Source: an uncultured Lachnospiraceae bacterium
GTDB taxonomy: Bacteria > Bacillota > Clostridia > Lachnospirales > Lachnospiraceae
Assembly (NCBI GenBank): GCA_910577165.1
Contig: CAJTLX010000004.1
Span: 68,401-132,400, forward strand
Length of the DNA: 64,000 nt
Direction of reading: 5' to 3'
Shown: one piece after another, positions 8,548 through 17,543 of the stretch
Layout of the letters: each line of letters opens with the position of its first letter
Position numbering within the stretch: the stretch's first letter is position 1
Translations under genes and position numbers: made by a program
Notes under the pieces: model-generated
The model's database searches: none
What the model saw: the letters and a program-made list of their open reading frames with translations, nothing else
What the model was told of the DNA's origin: nothing

Positions 8548-9582
8548 TTACTGGATCACGACGACCATTCCCTCTGTCAGCCCATCTAGTGCGTAGCAGA
8601 GATCCTTAGTCGTCTTTCCAACAGTAAAATAACATTTTGAAAGTTTTCCATCCTTTAATTCCACTACGTAAGTGCCATCTTTATCCGTATAGACCGCAGC
8701 ATTATCCACCAGAAGTGCATTGTCAATATGAAGATTTTCATAGCGGGCATTAAACCCCCAGGTAGATTCATAATCCGGCTTCAGGTAAGCGTTCTCCACC
8801 TTAAAACTTCCGGAGAGATATTTTTCTCCACAGGAAACTACCCTGCACTGATATTCTTCTCCCATCCCATCTATCAGTTTTACCGGCATTCCATAGCGTA
8901 GCACACTGCCTATATCCGCCACCGAAAACATGGCTTCATCTGAAATTAAGAGAGTGCCAATACTTGCCCCGTCCGGGATCAGCGCGCCAGGGCTATAATA
9001 ATTTAACTGGGTTATCAAACCAAATTTCGGTGCCACAATCTCTTTTGTTTCCAATACATTCTGGTATGTATCATACTGCTCTTTTATCACGGCAAAATTT
9101 TCCTCCACCGCACGTTTTTGGCGTTCCTGCTCCATCCCGAGCTGTTCCAGTCTAAGTTCAGCAATCTTTTTTTGTGTCCCGGAACTTTTCCCCACCGCCT
9201 CCTGGGCTGCCCTATACGCCTCCTCCATCTTGGCATACGCCTCTTCCCGCGACTCTTCAGCTCGCTGCATACGAAGCTTTATCTCCTCCAGCGTGATCTC
9301 ATCCACGCCAGTTGTAATATAGGCAATTACATCTCCCTCACTCACATATTCTCCGCTCTTAGTCGCATATTGGACAAATTTTACTGATCCACAGCCAAAA
9401 TTAACCTCGATAGGCAGGGAACTGGTATAGTGGTAAGATGTGGGAATCGTTGCTTCCGCGGTAATTGTCCCGCGCGTTACCGTCGTCGTCCGATACCCGG
9501 TATCTTCCGCGCAGATCGGCACTTCCCCCGCACAGAAAATCGCGGCAAGCAGCAAACAAAAGATTTTTTTGCTATTCCACAT
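8548..9582 (-). CDS. Extracytoplasmic adaptor (HlyD/MacA-like), first of three
   Basis: Starts at ATG 9582 (MWNSKK), with AAGGAG eight bases upstream; this start overlaps the stop of the preceding adaptor by 11 bases, which implies translational coupling. A signal peptide (KIFCLLLAAIFCAG) is followed by a membrane-fusion layout: lipoyl-like half motif (YVSEGDVIAYI), a coiled coil rich in Glu, Lys and Ala (~residues 95-165), the second half (APKFGLITQLN), a beta-barrel region and a C-terminal VKxGx-type end (LDGLTEGMVVVIQ). Cleaved rather than lipid-anchored, unlike its two partners, as no lipobox cysteine is seen in the right place. It presumably bridges the FtsX permease to cell-wall or substrate. 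Confidence 0.85.
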   Translation of the reverse strand: MWNSKKIFCLLLAAIFCAGEVPICAEDTGYRTTTVTRGTITAEATIPTSYHYTSSLPIEVNFGCGSVKFVQYATKSGEYVSEGDVIAYITTGVDEITLEEIKLRMQRAEESREEAYAKMEEAYRAAQEAVGKSSGTQKKIAELRLEQLGMEQERQKRAVEENFAVIKEQYDTYQNVLETKEIVAPKFGLITQLNYYSPGALIPDGASIGTLLISDEAMFSVADIGSVLRYGMPVKLIDGMGEEYQCRVVSCGEKYLSGSFKVENAYLKPDYESTWGFNARYENLHIDNALLVDNAAVYTDKDGTYVVELKDGKLSKCYFTVGKTTKDLCYALDGLTEGMVVVIQ

Positions 9583-10627
9583 AGATACATTCTCCTTCCT
9601 CAAGCCCACTGATTATTTCCGCGTAAGTATCACCGATCACACCAACTTCAACGGGTGTTTTTACGTGGAGATCCCCCTCAATTTTGTAGACATAATAATC
9701 CCGGCGTTCTTTATACAGCACACTTTTTGGAACAGCCAGCACATTTTCCCGATATTCCCCTATGATACATACAAATGCATTTCTTCCAAACCACGCTCCC
9801 TGCGCGTCAATCATCCGGTACTTGGAAACTTTTTTCTCATTCTTTGCCGTTACCATCTGCAATTCCTCATCGCTGTAAGGGATGTACTCCAATTCGTAGC
9901 GTTTCCCATCCACCACTACATAATATTCATAACAATCCTCAATCGCATTTCGTGTGACATAGTCCGTCTGCAAATAGTGTCCGTCCTCACTTGCCAGTGC
10001 TAAGATCGGGCTGCCCGCAGAGATCGCCGCTCCTTCCCCATAGCCTACAATTGCCGTTACCGTTCCGGAAAACGGTGCGAGTAACTGATGATTTCCGCCT
10101 TCTTTCTTCGCGGACTCGATCCTGTCTTTGAGATATTCTTCCTCAAATGCCTGCAATTCCTTCCGGTGTGCCAACTCTAATTCCATGCGTGATACATCCT
10201 GTCCGGAAAGCTTTGCAATCTCAATATCAATTTCAAAATGGCGGTTATTGTACGCATTTTCTTCCTGCATCCTTGTAAGTTCCTGCGAAAGCAGCTCGTA
10301 CTCTTCTCCCGCCTCATCGTGCAGTTCCGCCAAAACTTCCCCTTTTTCTACTTTTTTTCCAATATATACATAAATATTTTCCAAAATACCGGAGCGGGAA
10401 AATCCTAATTCCTCCTGATAGGGCAACACTACTGTTTCCATCACTTTCATCGATGAAACATTTCTATATTGCACATAGATACTTTCCTGTTTCATACTTA
10501 TCGGCTCTATCAATTCCGGCACTTCCTGCTTACTCGCCGCTCCACTCTCCTTATCACCGCAACCGTTAAACAAGAAGCAGAAGGCAAAAACAAAAATCTG
10601 CCAAAATTTAATTTTCTTGAGTCCCAT
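9572..10627 (-). CDS. Adaptor lipoprotein (HlyD/MacA-like), second of three
   Basis: ATG at 10627 (MGLKK) has AAAGGAAC upstream and gives a lipoprotein signal ending in the lipobox FNGC; the longer frame to 10654 adds no sensible signal. After the lipid anchor come a lipoyl half motif (KVEKGEVLAEL), a coiled-coil hairpin (~residues 105-170), the second half (APFSGTVTAIVGYGEG) and a barrel domain, ending EGECIYVE. Role: membrane-tethered adaptor for the downstream permease. It differs clearly from the other two adaptors in sequence, so the three are not recent duplicates. Confidence 0.86.
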   Translation of the reverse strand: MGLKKIKFWQIFVFAFCFLFNGCGDKESGAASKQEVPELIEPISMKQESIYVQYRNVSSMKVMETVVLPYQEELGFSRSGILENIYVYIGKKVEKGEVLAELHDEAGEEYELLSQELTRMQEENAYNNRHFEIDIEIAKLSGQDVSRMELELAHRKELQAFEEEYLKDRIESAKKEGGNHQLLAPFSGTVTAIVGYGEGAAISAGSPILALASEDGHYLQTDYVTRNAIEDCYEYYVVVDGKRYELEYIPYSDEELQMVTAKNEKKVSKYRMIDAQGAWFGRNAFVCIIGEYRENVLAVPKSVLYKERRDYYVYKIEGDLHVKTPVEVGVIGDTYAEIISGLEEGECIYVE

Positions 10628-10680
10628 AGATCGTTCCTTTCTATATTTTTCCATTCAATAACCTTTATTCAATGCGCGGA

Positions 10681-11799
10681 TCACCGTTTAATCACCATAT
10701 CACCCTCTTCTAGTCCGTCAACAATCTCCACCAGCTTTGACCCGGCTAAGCCTGTTGTAACATAGCGCACACTCTTTAATCCATTCTCGTCTTCATAATA
10801 CACATAGGACTCTTCCCCTGCCTGATGTACCACAAACTTCGGCAGAGTCAGCACATCCTTGCGCGAGTCAAGCACCAGTCTGGCATAGGCTCTCGTGCCA
10901 ACAGCAAGCGTGACATCCGCATCCACCAATGAAAAATAAATATTCTCTGTATCCGGTGCCTCCTGCGCCGACATTACTTTTGTTTTGTAAACCTCCCCAT
11001 TATTATTGATCAGTTCATACTCATCCCCCGGCTTAAAATACTCTGCGTACTCCATCTCATTTAAACAGAAATTACAGTGACTCTTATCGATAACCCGAGC
11101 AATCTCTGTATCGAGCTTGGGCGGTGCTTCCCCCGGATCTAAAAGTCCGCTGCGCACCATCGACACCATACCGTCAATCCCCGCATAGATCCTACAGCCT
11201 GCCAATTCCTTCTCCATCTTATCTAACCGCAACTTTGCGATATAGATCGCATCCTCATACTCCATAATCTGATTTTTATAATTTTCATTTATCTGCTGCA
11301 GGCGTGCCTCATACTGCGTGTGCGTCAACTCCCCGCGATCATACTGTTTTTTCAGAACATCCAGATCGAAGTTCTCAAGCTCTTTTGCCTGAGAAAGCAA
11401 GATTGTCATTTTTCCAAGCTCATAGTTTGCCCGATCAATTCCCTCCTCCAGATCATCAAGCTCAAGCTCTGCCAACAGATCGCCCTTCTTTACATTCTCC
11501 CCGACTTTCACATACAAATAGCGCACTCTTCTGCCCTGCGTACCAAAACAGAGCGATTCTTCCTTTGTCTGCTGATAAGTACAATATAGATCCTTTATCA
11601 ATTCCACATCCTCGCGCGTGACCTCTGCCAAATCATACTGAACCGAGTCCACTGCATGCACGATCACCACATGCCCCCCTGTCTCCTCCGCCGGGAGCAG
11701 GCTGCACCCACTAAGAAAAAACGGCGCAAACAGCATTGTCACATATTTTTTCCACATTCTCCTCTTTTTCAACTTTTTCCCCCATTTCCAATTTTTCAT
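10681..11799 (-). CDS. Adaptor lipoprotein (HlyD/MacA-like), third of three
   Basis: A lipobox (LSGC) follows a basic N-terminus. Two starts are possible: ATG 11799 (no clear ribosome site) or ATG 11757 (MWKKYV, with GAGGAG only one base away, too close). The protein has the lipoyl half motif (NVKKGDLLAEL), a long coiled coil (~residues 120-190), a second half and a barrel domain ending in VDGLEEGDMVIKR. It is the first gene of the export operon proper, following the 58-bp palindromic repeat downstream of the kinase gene. Function as an adaptor is inferred from layout and neighbours. Confidence 0.84.
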   Translation of the reverse strand: MKNWKWGKKLKKRRMWKKYVTMLFAPFFLSGCSLLPAEETGGHVVIVHAVDSVQYDLAEVTREDVELIKDLYCTYQQTKEESLCFGTQGRRVRYLYVKVGENVKKGDLLAELELDDLEEGIDRANYELGKMTILLSQAKELENFDLDVLKKQYDRGELTHTQYEARLQQINENYKNQIMEYEDAIYIAKLRLDKMEKELAGCRIYAGIDGMVSMVRSGLLDPGEAPPKLDTEIARVIDKSHCNFCLNEMEYAEYFKPGDEYELINNNGEVYKTKVMSAQEAPDTENIYFSLVDADVTLAVGTRAYARLVLDSRKDVLTLPKFVVHQAGEESYVYYEDENGLKSVRYVTTGLAGSKLVEIVDGLEEGDMVIKR

Positions 11800-11923
11800 T
11801 TTTGGCGGCAGAAATCCCCATTATTTTCTGAAAATTCTGTTGCTCACCAATTATTATACAATATTTTTGTTCTAATATGAATGAAGCGACTTTGTGGCAA
11901 GTAGTGCACAGACAAAAATTGCT

Positions 11924-11981
11924 GTGTGAAAGGGGTAGCTCTCAATATCCTTTTACTTCCTTTCTGCCCCTTTCACACTTC
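11924..11981. repeat. 58-bp palindromic intergenic repeat, copy 1
   Basis: The element starts GTGTGAAAGGGG and ends CCCCTTTCACAC plus TTC, so its ends form a 12-bp stem. A second copy at 51791-51848 matches at 56 of 58 positions. Here it begins two bases after the histidine kinase stop codon and is followed on the minus strand by ATTTTT, so it can act as that gene's terminator. Confidence 0.88.
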
Positions 11982-11982
11982 C

Positions 11983-13560
11983 TTACCGCCTCTTAGGAAT
12001 GGTCACAATAAAGCTTGTCCCCTTTGTATACTGTGTGCGGATTTTGATCCGCCCGGTGTGCGCCATAATAATTAGTTTGGCAATCGATAATCCAAGCCCA
12101 TGTCCCTCAATTTTTTTGTCGCGCACATCGTCTGCACGGTAAAACCGGCTGAAAATATTATCAAGATCCTTCCCCTTCATTCCGATCCCGGTATCCTCAA
12201 CGGTAATTACACAGTCTCCCTGCTGATTCTCACAGGAAATCCGGATAGTATCGCCATCCTCGGTGTATTTTTGCGCATTGTCAATAAAGACGCGGATGGC
12301 TTGTTTGAGTGCCTGCTTGTCGCCGTAGACGCGCACAGCCTCCAAGATGGGAGCTTCAATCTCGCGGTTCTTTGCCACAAGACGAGTCTCCTTCACCATT
12401 TCCTCAACAATTGGCTTCATATTAAACTGTTCCTTTTTCAGCTTCAATGTCTTCTTATCATGGCGCGACAAAAACAGAAGTTTTTCGACCAGATCCTGCA
12501 TTTGTAATGCCTCGTTAGAGATCGCCTCTACGGATTCTGCGAGAACATCCTCGTCCTTGCTGCCCCAACGTTTGAGCAGATTCGCATACCCCTGCACCAC
12601 AGCAATCGGCGTGCGCAGCTCGTGGGACGCGTCTGAAACAAATTGCTTCTGACTTTCGTAGGAAGTTTCAAGGCGGTCAAGTGTGTCATTAAATGTTTCC
12701 GCAAGCTCCCGCAATTCGTCCGTAATACCGGAGGGATTCAAACGCTCGCTATGCAGATTATTTACGGTAATACGGTTGATCGTATCCGACATTTCCTGAA
12801 TCGGCGTGAGCATACGCAAGTTTTGTCCGCGTGCCTCGTGCAGGATAAAGAATACAATCACGGCATAGAGAAAAACCATATTGAGCATTAACTGCCACAT
12901 ACGGTTATAATCTTTTGTCATGTTATAGCTGTAAATTAACTCGTAGGTCATACCACCCACGGGGAATTGATGGCGGGAATTGATAATAATATGATGTGTT
13001 TTATCCGACAGATCTAAATGCAGATCCTTGAAAAATAAAAAACCCTTTACCTCCACTTCGGTATCATTATAAAGAATCTCTCCTGTTGTCTTTTCCTGAA
13101 TCATCAAAGATACGCCGCGCTCCGTATAGGGATTTAGCGAATTCTGTGTAAAAATCCATTCGCGAAACCTGGTATTTGCACGCCAGATAGCGGGGGACTG
13201 TTGTTTTTCTGTCCGCCTTCCCGACGGATTATCTAGGGGTTCTCCCCCGCTTTTGTCGGTATCCGATAGGAGTCCTGTCCCGATCTCCGCGCATGATTTA
13301 GTAGCGGCCACATCCATGACCACCGCCGTTACTGCGTCCGCCAAGACGCGATACTCCTCCGTCTGCACATTAAGGTATAAGATCAGAAAAACACCCATAA
13401 AGATCACGCCGTTGATCACCATCAGCTTTAAATAATTTAAGGAGATGCGCAGACTCATCGACAGGCGCAGCCTGCCGACAAACGTATCCCGCTTTTTCTT
13501 TAACGGTAACCAGGTTCTCCGTAAAAAATTTCGCAGTTTTTCAGTGAATTTATTTTTCAT
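11983..13560 (-). CDS. Sensor histidine kinase (HAMP-HisKA-HATPase)
   Basis: A 525-aa membrane kinase. Transmembrane helices near residues 45-65 and 225-245 flank an extracytoplasmic sensor domain of ~160 residues. A HAMP domain follows, then the phosphorylated-histidine motif FVSDASHELRTP, an N-box (VFIDNAQKYT), G1 (VEDTGIGM) and G2 (GHGLGLSIAK). It starts ten bases after the end of the preceding regulator's reading frame in overlap (regulator stop at 13550), typical of a co-translated pair. It probably senses the substrate of the adaptor/permease system downstream and controls that operon; this link is inferred from position. Confidence 0.93.
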   Translation of the reverse strand: MKNKFTEKLRNFLRRTWLPLKKKRDTFVGRLRLSMSLRISLNYLKLMVINGVIFMGVFLILYLNVQTEEYRVLADAVTAVVMDVAATKSCAEIGTGLLSDTDKSGGEPLDNPSGRRTEKQQSPAIWRANTRFREWIFTQNSLNPYTERGVSLMIQEKTTGEILYNDTEVEVKGFLFFKDLHLDLSDKTHHIIINSRHQFPVGGMTYELIYSYNMTKDYNRMWQLMLNMVFLYAVIVFFILHEARGQNLRMLTPIQEMSDTINRITVNNLHSERLNPSGITDELRELAETFNDTLDRLETSYESQKQFVSDASHELRTPIAVVQGYANLLKRWGSKDEDVLAESVEAISNEALQMQDLVEKLLFLSRHDKKTLKLKKEQFNMKPIVEEMVKETRLVAKNREIEAPILEAVRVYGDKQALKQAIRVFIDNAQKYTEDGDTIRISCENQQGDCVITVEDTGIGMKGKDLDNIFSRFYRADDVRDKKIEGHGLGLSIAKLIIMAHTGRIKIRTQYTKGTSFIVTIPKRR

Positions 13561-14245
13561 CTTTTATAATATACCCCACTCCGCGCACAGTGCTGATCAC
13601 ATGCACGCCAAATCGGTCATCGATCTTCTGGCGCAGATAGCGAATATAAACATCTACTACATTGGTATCCCCAAAATACTCATAGCCCCACACATTGTTG
13701 AGAAGTTGTTCGCGGGTCACGGCAATATTTTTATTTTTCAAAAGATACTCTAAAAGCTCATACTCTTTTTTCGTAAGACTTAATTCATCCTCGCCAAAAT
13801 ATGCTGCGTGCCGCCCAAGCTGCAAACAAAGTTTTCCAAAAGAAAGCGCATCTTTCTTCTGTGCCTCCGGCTCAGCAACGCGCTTTGCATGACGATTTAA
13901 TGCCACACGGATACGTGCCAAAAGTTCTTCGATGGCAAACGGTTTAGTCATATAGTCGTCCGCCCCCATATCAAGCCCAGCAACTTTGTCCGTCACATCA
14001 TCTTTTGCCGTCAACATAATAATTGGAATCTCTGATTCCAGGCGAAGCCTCCGGCAAACTTCAATGCCAGACAGCCCCGGAAGCATAATATCCAAAAGTA
14101 CAAGATCCGCCCCGGAATGCAATGCCATATCAAGCCCCGTCCTGCCATCGTTGGCAATCTCCACTTCATAGCCCTCATATTTCAATTCCAGTTCCACAAA
14201 ACGCGCAATCTTTACCTCGTCCTCCACAATCAATATCTTTGCCAT
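13550..14245 (-). CDS. OmpR/PhoB-type response regulator
   Basis: Receiver domain (MAKILIVEDE, phosphoacceptor in LVLLDIMLPG, conserved lysine in MTKPF) followed by a winged-helix DNA-binding domain (VDVYIRYLRQKID, STVRGVGYII). ATG 14245 is chosen because GGAGG lies eight bases upstream; the frame extends to 14269 without support. First gene of the minus-strand block that continues through the kinase to the adaptor, permease and ATPase genes. Confidence 0.95.
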   Translation of the reverse strand: MAKILIVEDEVKIARFVELELKYEGYEVEIANDGRTGLDMALHSGADLVLLDIMLPGLSGIEVCRRLRLESEIPIIMLTAKDDVTDKVAGLDMGADDYMTKPFAIEELLARIRVALNRHAKRVAEPEAQKKDALSFGKLCLQLGRHAAYFGEDELSLTKKEYELLEYLLKNKNIAVTREQLLNNVWGYEYFGDTNVVDVYIRYLRQKIDDRFGVHVISTVRGVGYIIKDEK

Positions 14246-14361
14246 CTGTATTTCCTCCACAATAATCAAAGAACATCTCCGGTGTTCTTATAGCGACATT
14301 CATTTCCGCACACCTTATCTACATTTTAACGTTGAAAAAATAAATATGCAAGTCTTTCATA

Positions 14362-15648
14362 TTAAGGTTTCATTAGAAATATCGCTAAGCGCACAGTAAA
14401 CAGCCCATCTTCCACCTGATAATCATAGACTGCCCCATATTTGCGCATAAACGCCTGCACACTGCGGCTTCCATAACCGTGCCCCTCACCGCGCCTTGAT
14501 CGGGGCAGCTTGTCCTCGCCAAATTCGACCTCGTTGGCAAAAGTATTAGAAATCTCCAAGGCAAGCTGTTCCTTGACGCGGCAGGCATAGATTTGAACCA
14601 TCCCCCGATGTTCCTTATCCGCTCCCGCCTCACGTACGGCGTTACTTAAAAGATTGGAGAGTACCACTGCAAATTCAACTTCGTCCACAGGAAGCGTGGA
14701 AGGAATATCCGCCTCGCATCGAAATTCCACATTTGCCCTGCGCGCCTGCGCCGCATACTGCGCCACAATACTGTTGACAGCCACATTTTCACAAAAAATT
14801 TCACTTTTTAACTCCTCAAGCTGTGAAAGTGTTTTCTCCATAATTTTTTCCAGTTTTTGGTATTCTCTGTTGTGCAGGTAACCTGAAATTACCATGACCT
14901 GATGTCTCATATCATGCCTTAGAATCGCATTTTTCTCATTGTTGATTCGCATGATCTCCAACTGCTGACGCATTCCTGCAGCATACCGCTCCATCAACAC
15001 AATATCATATTTTTGTCGCTGGTATTTTTCATAGCTATCCATCGCGCCAAAGAGAATGGTATAGGAGACCAACATCAATACCATCATTAACATCGCACCA
15101 AGAAGGTTCTGCGGACACTCATCGATATCCGCAGGCCATATAGTAATACTGTAAACCAAAAAATAAAAGAGCAGCGGGATCACACAGAGTTTTATCCATA
15201 TACTATCTTGCCGCTCCAACTGCCTGATAAATGCTCTATGCAGTTTGATACATAAAAATAATAGTATAAAAAAATTAGCGATGGAAGCAATCAAAAGCCC
15301 GGCAAAAAAACGATCACTCCAAAAAACATGGATTCCCTTGCCGATCATACCTCCGAGAAGTACATATGCTGCTCCTGTAAGACCAACAAAAAGTGCTCGA
15401 CCATCATGGTATTTACAGACGGCAAACACAGTCAACTGAATCGCAATCCCCTCAAGCAAAATATTTGCGATCCCTGCGATAACGGAACTTTTTTGCAAAA
15501 TCAGGAAATAATCGCAGACTGTGCAAAGAATAAAACAAATACCAAAAAGGGAGAGTACTTTCCAGCGTTTTATTGAGTGCGGCAAAAAAAACAAAAAGAA
15601 AATAAACATCCAAATCATCGATATCCGGCTCAGAACAAAGTCAAACAT
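14362..15648 (-). CDS. GHKL-type sensor kinase (AgrC-like layout)
   Basis: The N-terminal half is a membrane domain with about six hydrophobic helices (residues ~1-205). After it comes a short coiled coil, the phosphoacceptor region ILRHDMRHQ and a GHKL ATPase domain (VLSNLLSNAV, GHGYGS). This is the layout of kinases that answer peptide signals and pair with LytTR regulators. The start has GAGGTAGGG upstream and lies four bases after the LytTR gene. No AgrB/AgrD-type genes or signal peptide gene are visible nearby, so the signal is unknown. Confidence 0.88.
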   Translation of the reverse strand: MFDFVLSRISMIWMFIFFLFFLPHSIKRWKVLSLFGICFILCTVCDYFLILQKSSVIAGIANILLEGIAIQLTVFAVCKYHDGRALFVGLTGAAYVLLGGMIGKGIHVFWSDRFFAGLLIASIANFFILLFLCIKLHRAFIRQLERQDSIWIKLCVIPLLFYFLVYSITIWPADIDECPQNLLGAMLMMVLMLVSYTILFGAMDSYEKYQRQKYDIVLMERYAAGMRQQLEIMRINNEKNAILRHDMRHQVMVISGYLHNREYQKLEKIMEKTLSQLEELKSEIFCENVAVNSIVAQYAAQARRANVEFRCEADIPSTLPVDEVEFAVVLSNLLSNAVREAGADKEHRGMVQIYACRVKEQLALEISNTFANEVEFGEDKLPRSRRGEGHGYGSRSVQAFMRKYGAVYDYQVEDGLFTVRLAIFLMKP

Positions 15649-15652
15649 TTCC

Positions 15653-16390
15653 CTACCTCAAAGTCAAATATTTTAGATAGCGTTGTTTTACTTCTAGGCT
15701 ATTACGCCTGCTGATCGGAATATCGCTGTCATTATCCATATGAAGTATGGAGGTGGTATAGCTGGAAACATAGTCCAGATTCACAACATATGATTTATGT
15801 GGCTGAATAAAATTTTCTTCCTGCAATAGACAGCCGACCTGTTTCTCAAAAGAATCACGAATTCCAACGCTCTGATATACCTTGCCATTCTTGAGTGTCA
15901 CCCACATTCTGCGCGCTACATTTTCTACATAGATAATCTCAGAATAATTAATATTTACACACCCTTTTTTTGTGTTGATCTCAAATAGTTTATCCTTTTT
16001 GGTAAGTAGATGGGTGGTAACAAAGTCTAGCATTTCATCAATCAATTCCCTGTTTAAGGGTTTTAATAGATAGCGCACTGCCCGGACATGATAAGCTTTC
16101 AGGGCAAATTCTGTCGAGGATGTCACAAAGACAATTGGCATATCCTTATTTTTGCTGCGAATCCCCTCCGCCAATTCAATGCCGCTTTTTCCCTCCATCA
16201 TAATATCCAACAATATAAGATCGATATTCTTCAACTCCCCCGCCACTATCGCCTGCTGCACCTCGGTGGCAGAGAGATAAGTATGTATTTCCATCCGTAT
16301 CTTTTTTTCCCTACCATAGGCAATCAGCAGGTTTTTTATCTGATCCAGACTCGCCTGGTCATCATCACATATGATAATTTTCATATACAT
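15653..16390 (-). CDS. LytTR-family response regulator
   Basis: Receiver domain with IIICDDD, phosphoacceptor in LILLDIMMEG and KP loop in LLKPLN, followed by a LytTR DNA-binding domain (YVENVARRMWVTLKNG, FIQPHKSYVVNLDYV, IPISRRNS). The ATG at 16390 (MYMKII) has GGAGAAG upstream; the frame stays open to 16471 but that region holds promoter-like elements instead. It forms an operon with the GHKL kinase. LytTR regulators commonly control bacteriocin, quorum or envelope genes; the target here is unknown, though autoregulation is suggested by the palindromes upstream. Confidence 0.9.
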   Translation of the reverse strand: MYMKIIICDDDQASLDQIKNLLIAYGREKKIRMEIHTYLSATEVQQAIVAGELKNIDLILLDIMMEGKSGIELAEGIRSKNKDMPIVFVTSSTEFALKAYHVRAVRYLLKPLNRELIDEMLDFVTTHLLTKKDKLFEINTKKGCVNINYSEIIYVENVARRMWVTLKNGKVYQSVGIRDSFEKQVGCLLQEENFIQPHKSYVVNLDYVSSYTTSILHMDNDSDIPISRRNSLEVKQRYLKYLTLR

Positions 16391-16413
16391 TTCGCATCTT
16401 CTCCAATACTTAA

Positions 16414-16567
16414 AATATCTGCCGATATTATACCATATTCTCCGAACATGGTGCCTCCGGCGGATGCGCACAGTTCGCTATAGAAATTTTTCTCCCTTTG
16501 GTCGAAAGCGAACTGGCGCAGGTATAATATCTGTCGATATTATACCATAATTTCGTACAATATACAA
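16414..16567 (-). promoter_or_regulatory. Duplicated extended -10 promoter modules and palindromes upstream of the LytTR gene
   Basis: A 23-base module containing TGGTATAAT (extended -10) occurs twice, at 16414-16436 and 16526-16548, 112 bases apart, with one difference. The distal copy has a TTGTAT -35 at 16562-16567 (17-base spacer) and forms a perfect palindrome, GGTATAATATC / GATATTATACC (16521-16546). Between the copies, CAGTTCGCT (16471-16479) and AGCGAACTG (16507-16515) form an inverted pair close to LytTR-type half sites. Confidence 0.7.
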
Positions 16568-16659
16568 TAAATTTCTTGAGATATTCAGATATTTTCTCTT
16601 TTTTTCTCTTTTTTGTATGTTTTTTTCACTTGATAATGCAAATTCAATCACCTTCCTGA

Positions 16660-17340
16660 TTACTTACTTGTAACCATATTCAGTAAATTACCTTTCTTTG
16701 CTCTGTTCATTATTTTGCAAAATAAAATTGCCACGATAGTACTCGTCGCCGTTGCTATTAGCCCCGGTGCAAGTATTGCTGTGGGCGCAGTACTCCCGTA
16801 CTGGCTGCGATAGGCAATTATATTGACAGGAATTAGTTGCAGAGAAGAAATATTAAGTACAAGAAATGTACACATTTCATTGCTTGCCACACGCGGATAT
16901 CTTTTCCCCTTTCCCCGATTTCCCCTGGTAGAATTTTCCTCATCTTCCCCATACGCTTTATTTCCGCGCTCTTTCTCCAGTTTTGCCAGCTCCTCCATTG
17001 CGGACAATCCTGCGGGGGTTGCCGCCCATCCAAGTCCCAAAAGATTGGAAATTAAATTTACGCTGATTGGCTCAAGACAGCGATGTCCCTTTGGAATATC
17101 CGGAAACAAGAAATATAAAAATGGACGCAGTGCTTTCGTTAATCGCTCCATAATTCCTGATGCTCTGGCTACCTCCATCATCCCCAGCCACAACCCCATA
17201 ACCCCCAACATAGTAATGCAAAGTGTAACTGCTTCTCTCGCGGATTCAATTGCCGCGGTATTCACTTGTTGCATGGTACCATTTAGCGCGGCATAAATAA
17301 TCCCAATTAGTATCATTCCTCCCCATAAAAAATTCAGCAT
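16660..17340 (-). CDS. spmA: SpmA-like spore maturation / nucleoside-recognition membrane protein
   Basis: A 226-aa multi-helix membrane protein matching the SpmA family: N-terminal NGTMQQVN, MGLWLGMMEVARASG, FPDIPKGH, SNLLGLGWAATPAGLSAM and a C-terminal NISSLQLIPVN segment. An unusually long charged insert (about 25 residues between the middle helices, rich in Glu, Arg and Lys) is not typical of the B. subtilis protein. In sporulating Firmicutes SpmA works with SpmB in core dehydration; no spmB gene is adjacent here. Start: GGAG about nine bases before ATG. The family is clear; the role in sporulation of this host is inferred. Confidence 0.85.
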   Translation of the reverse strand: MLNFLWGGMILIGIIYAALNGTMQQVNTAAIESAREAVTLCITMLGVMGLWLGMMEVARASGIMERLTKALRPFLYFLFPDIPKGHRCLEPISVNLISNLLGLGWAATPAGLSAMEELAKLEKERGNKAYGEDEENSTRGNRGKGKRYPRVASNEMCTFLVLNISSLQLIPVNIIAYRSQYGSTAPTAILAPGLIATATSTIVAILFCKIMNRAKKGNLLNMVTSK

Positions 17341-17435
17341 CCTTTTTTTCTCCGTATAAAAAATACATTTATTATATTTTATTCTATTTTTTTACAAATA
17401 GTAGGAATTATTTATAAAAATTTTCTAATTTTTGC

Positions 17436-17464
17436 TTGACGAATCGAGAAAGTTATGGTATTTT
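17436..17464 (+). promoter_or_regulatory. Sigma-A promoter of the abrB-like gene
   Basis: TTGACG (17436-17441), a 17-base spacer and TATTTT (17459-17464) lie 80 bases before the start codon. Confidence 0.7.
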
Positions 17465-17543
17465 ATTGTCAGTAAGAATTTTACAAAATTCGACGAAAGA
17501 ACCTAATTTTAGATTTTATCTTTGAGAAAGGCAGGGTGATTTT

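Noticed and set aside
14362..16660. Agr-type quorum system with a peptide precursor
   Set aside because: The kinase/regulator pair fits, but no AgrB-like protease or small precursor gene was found on either side.
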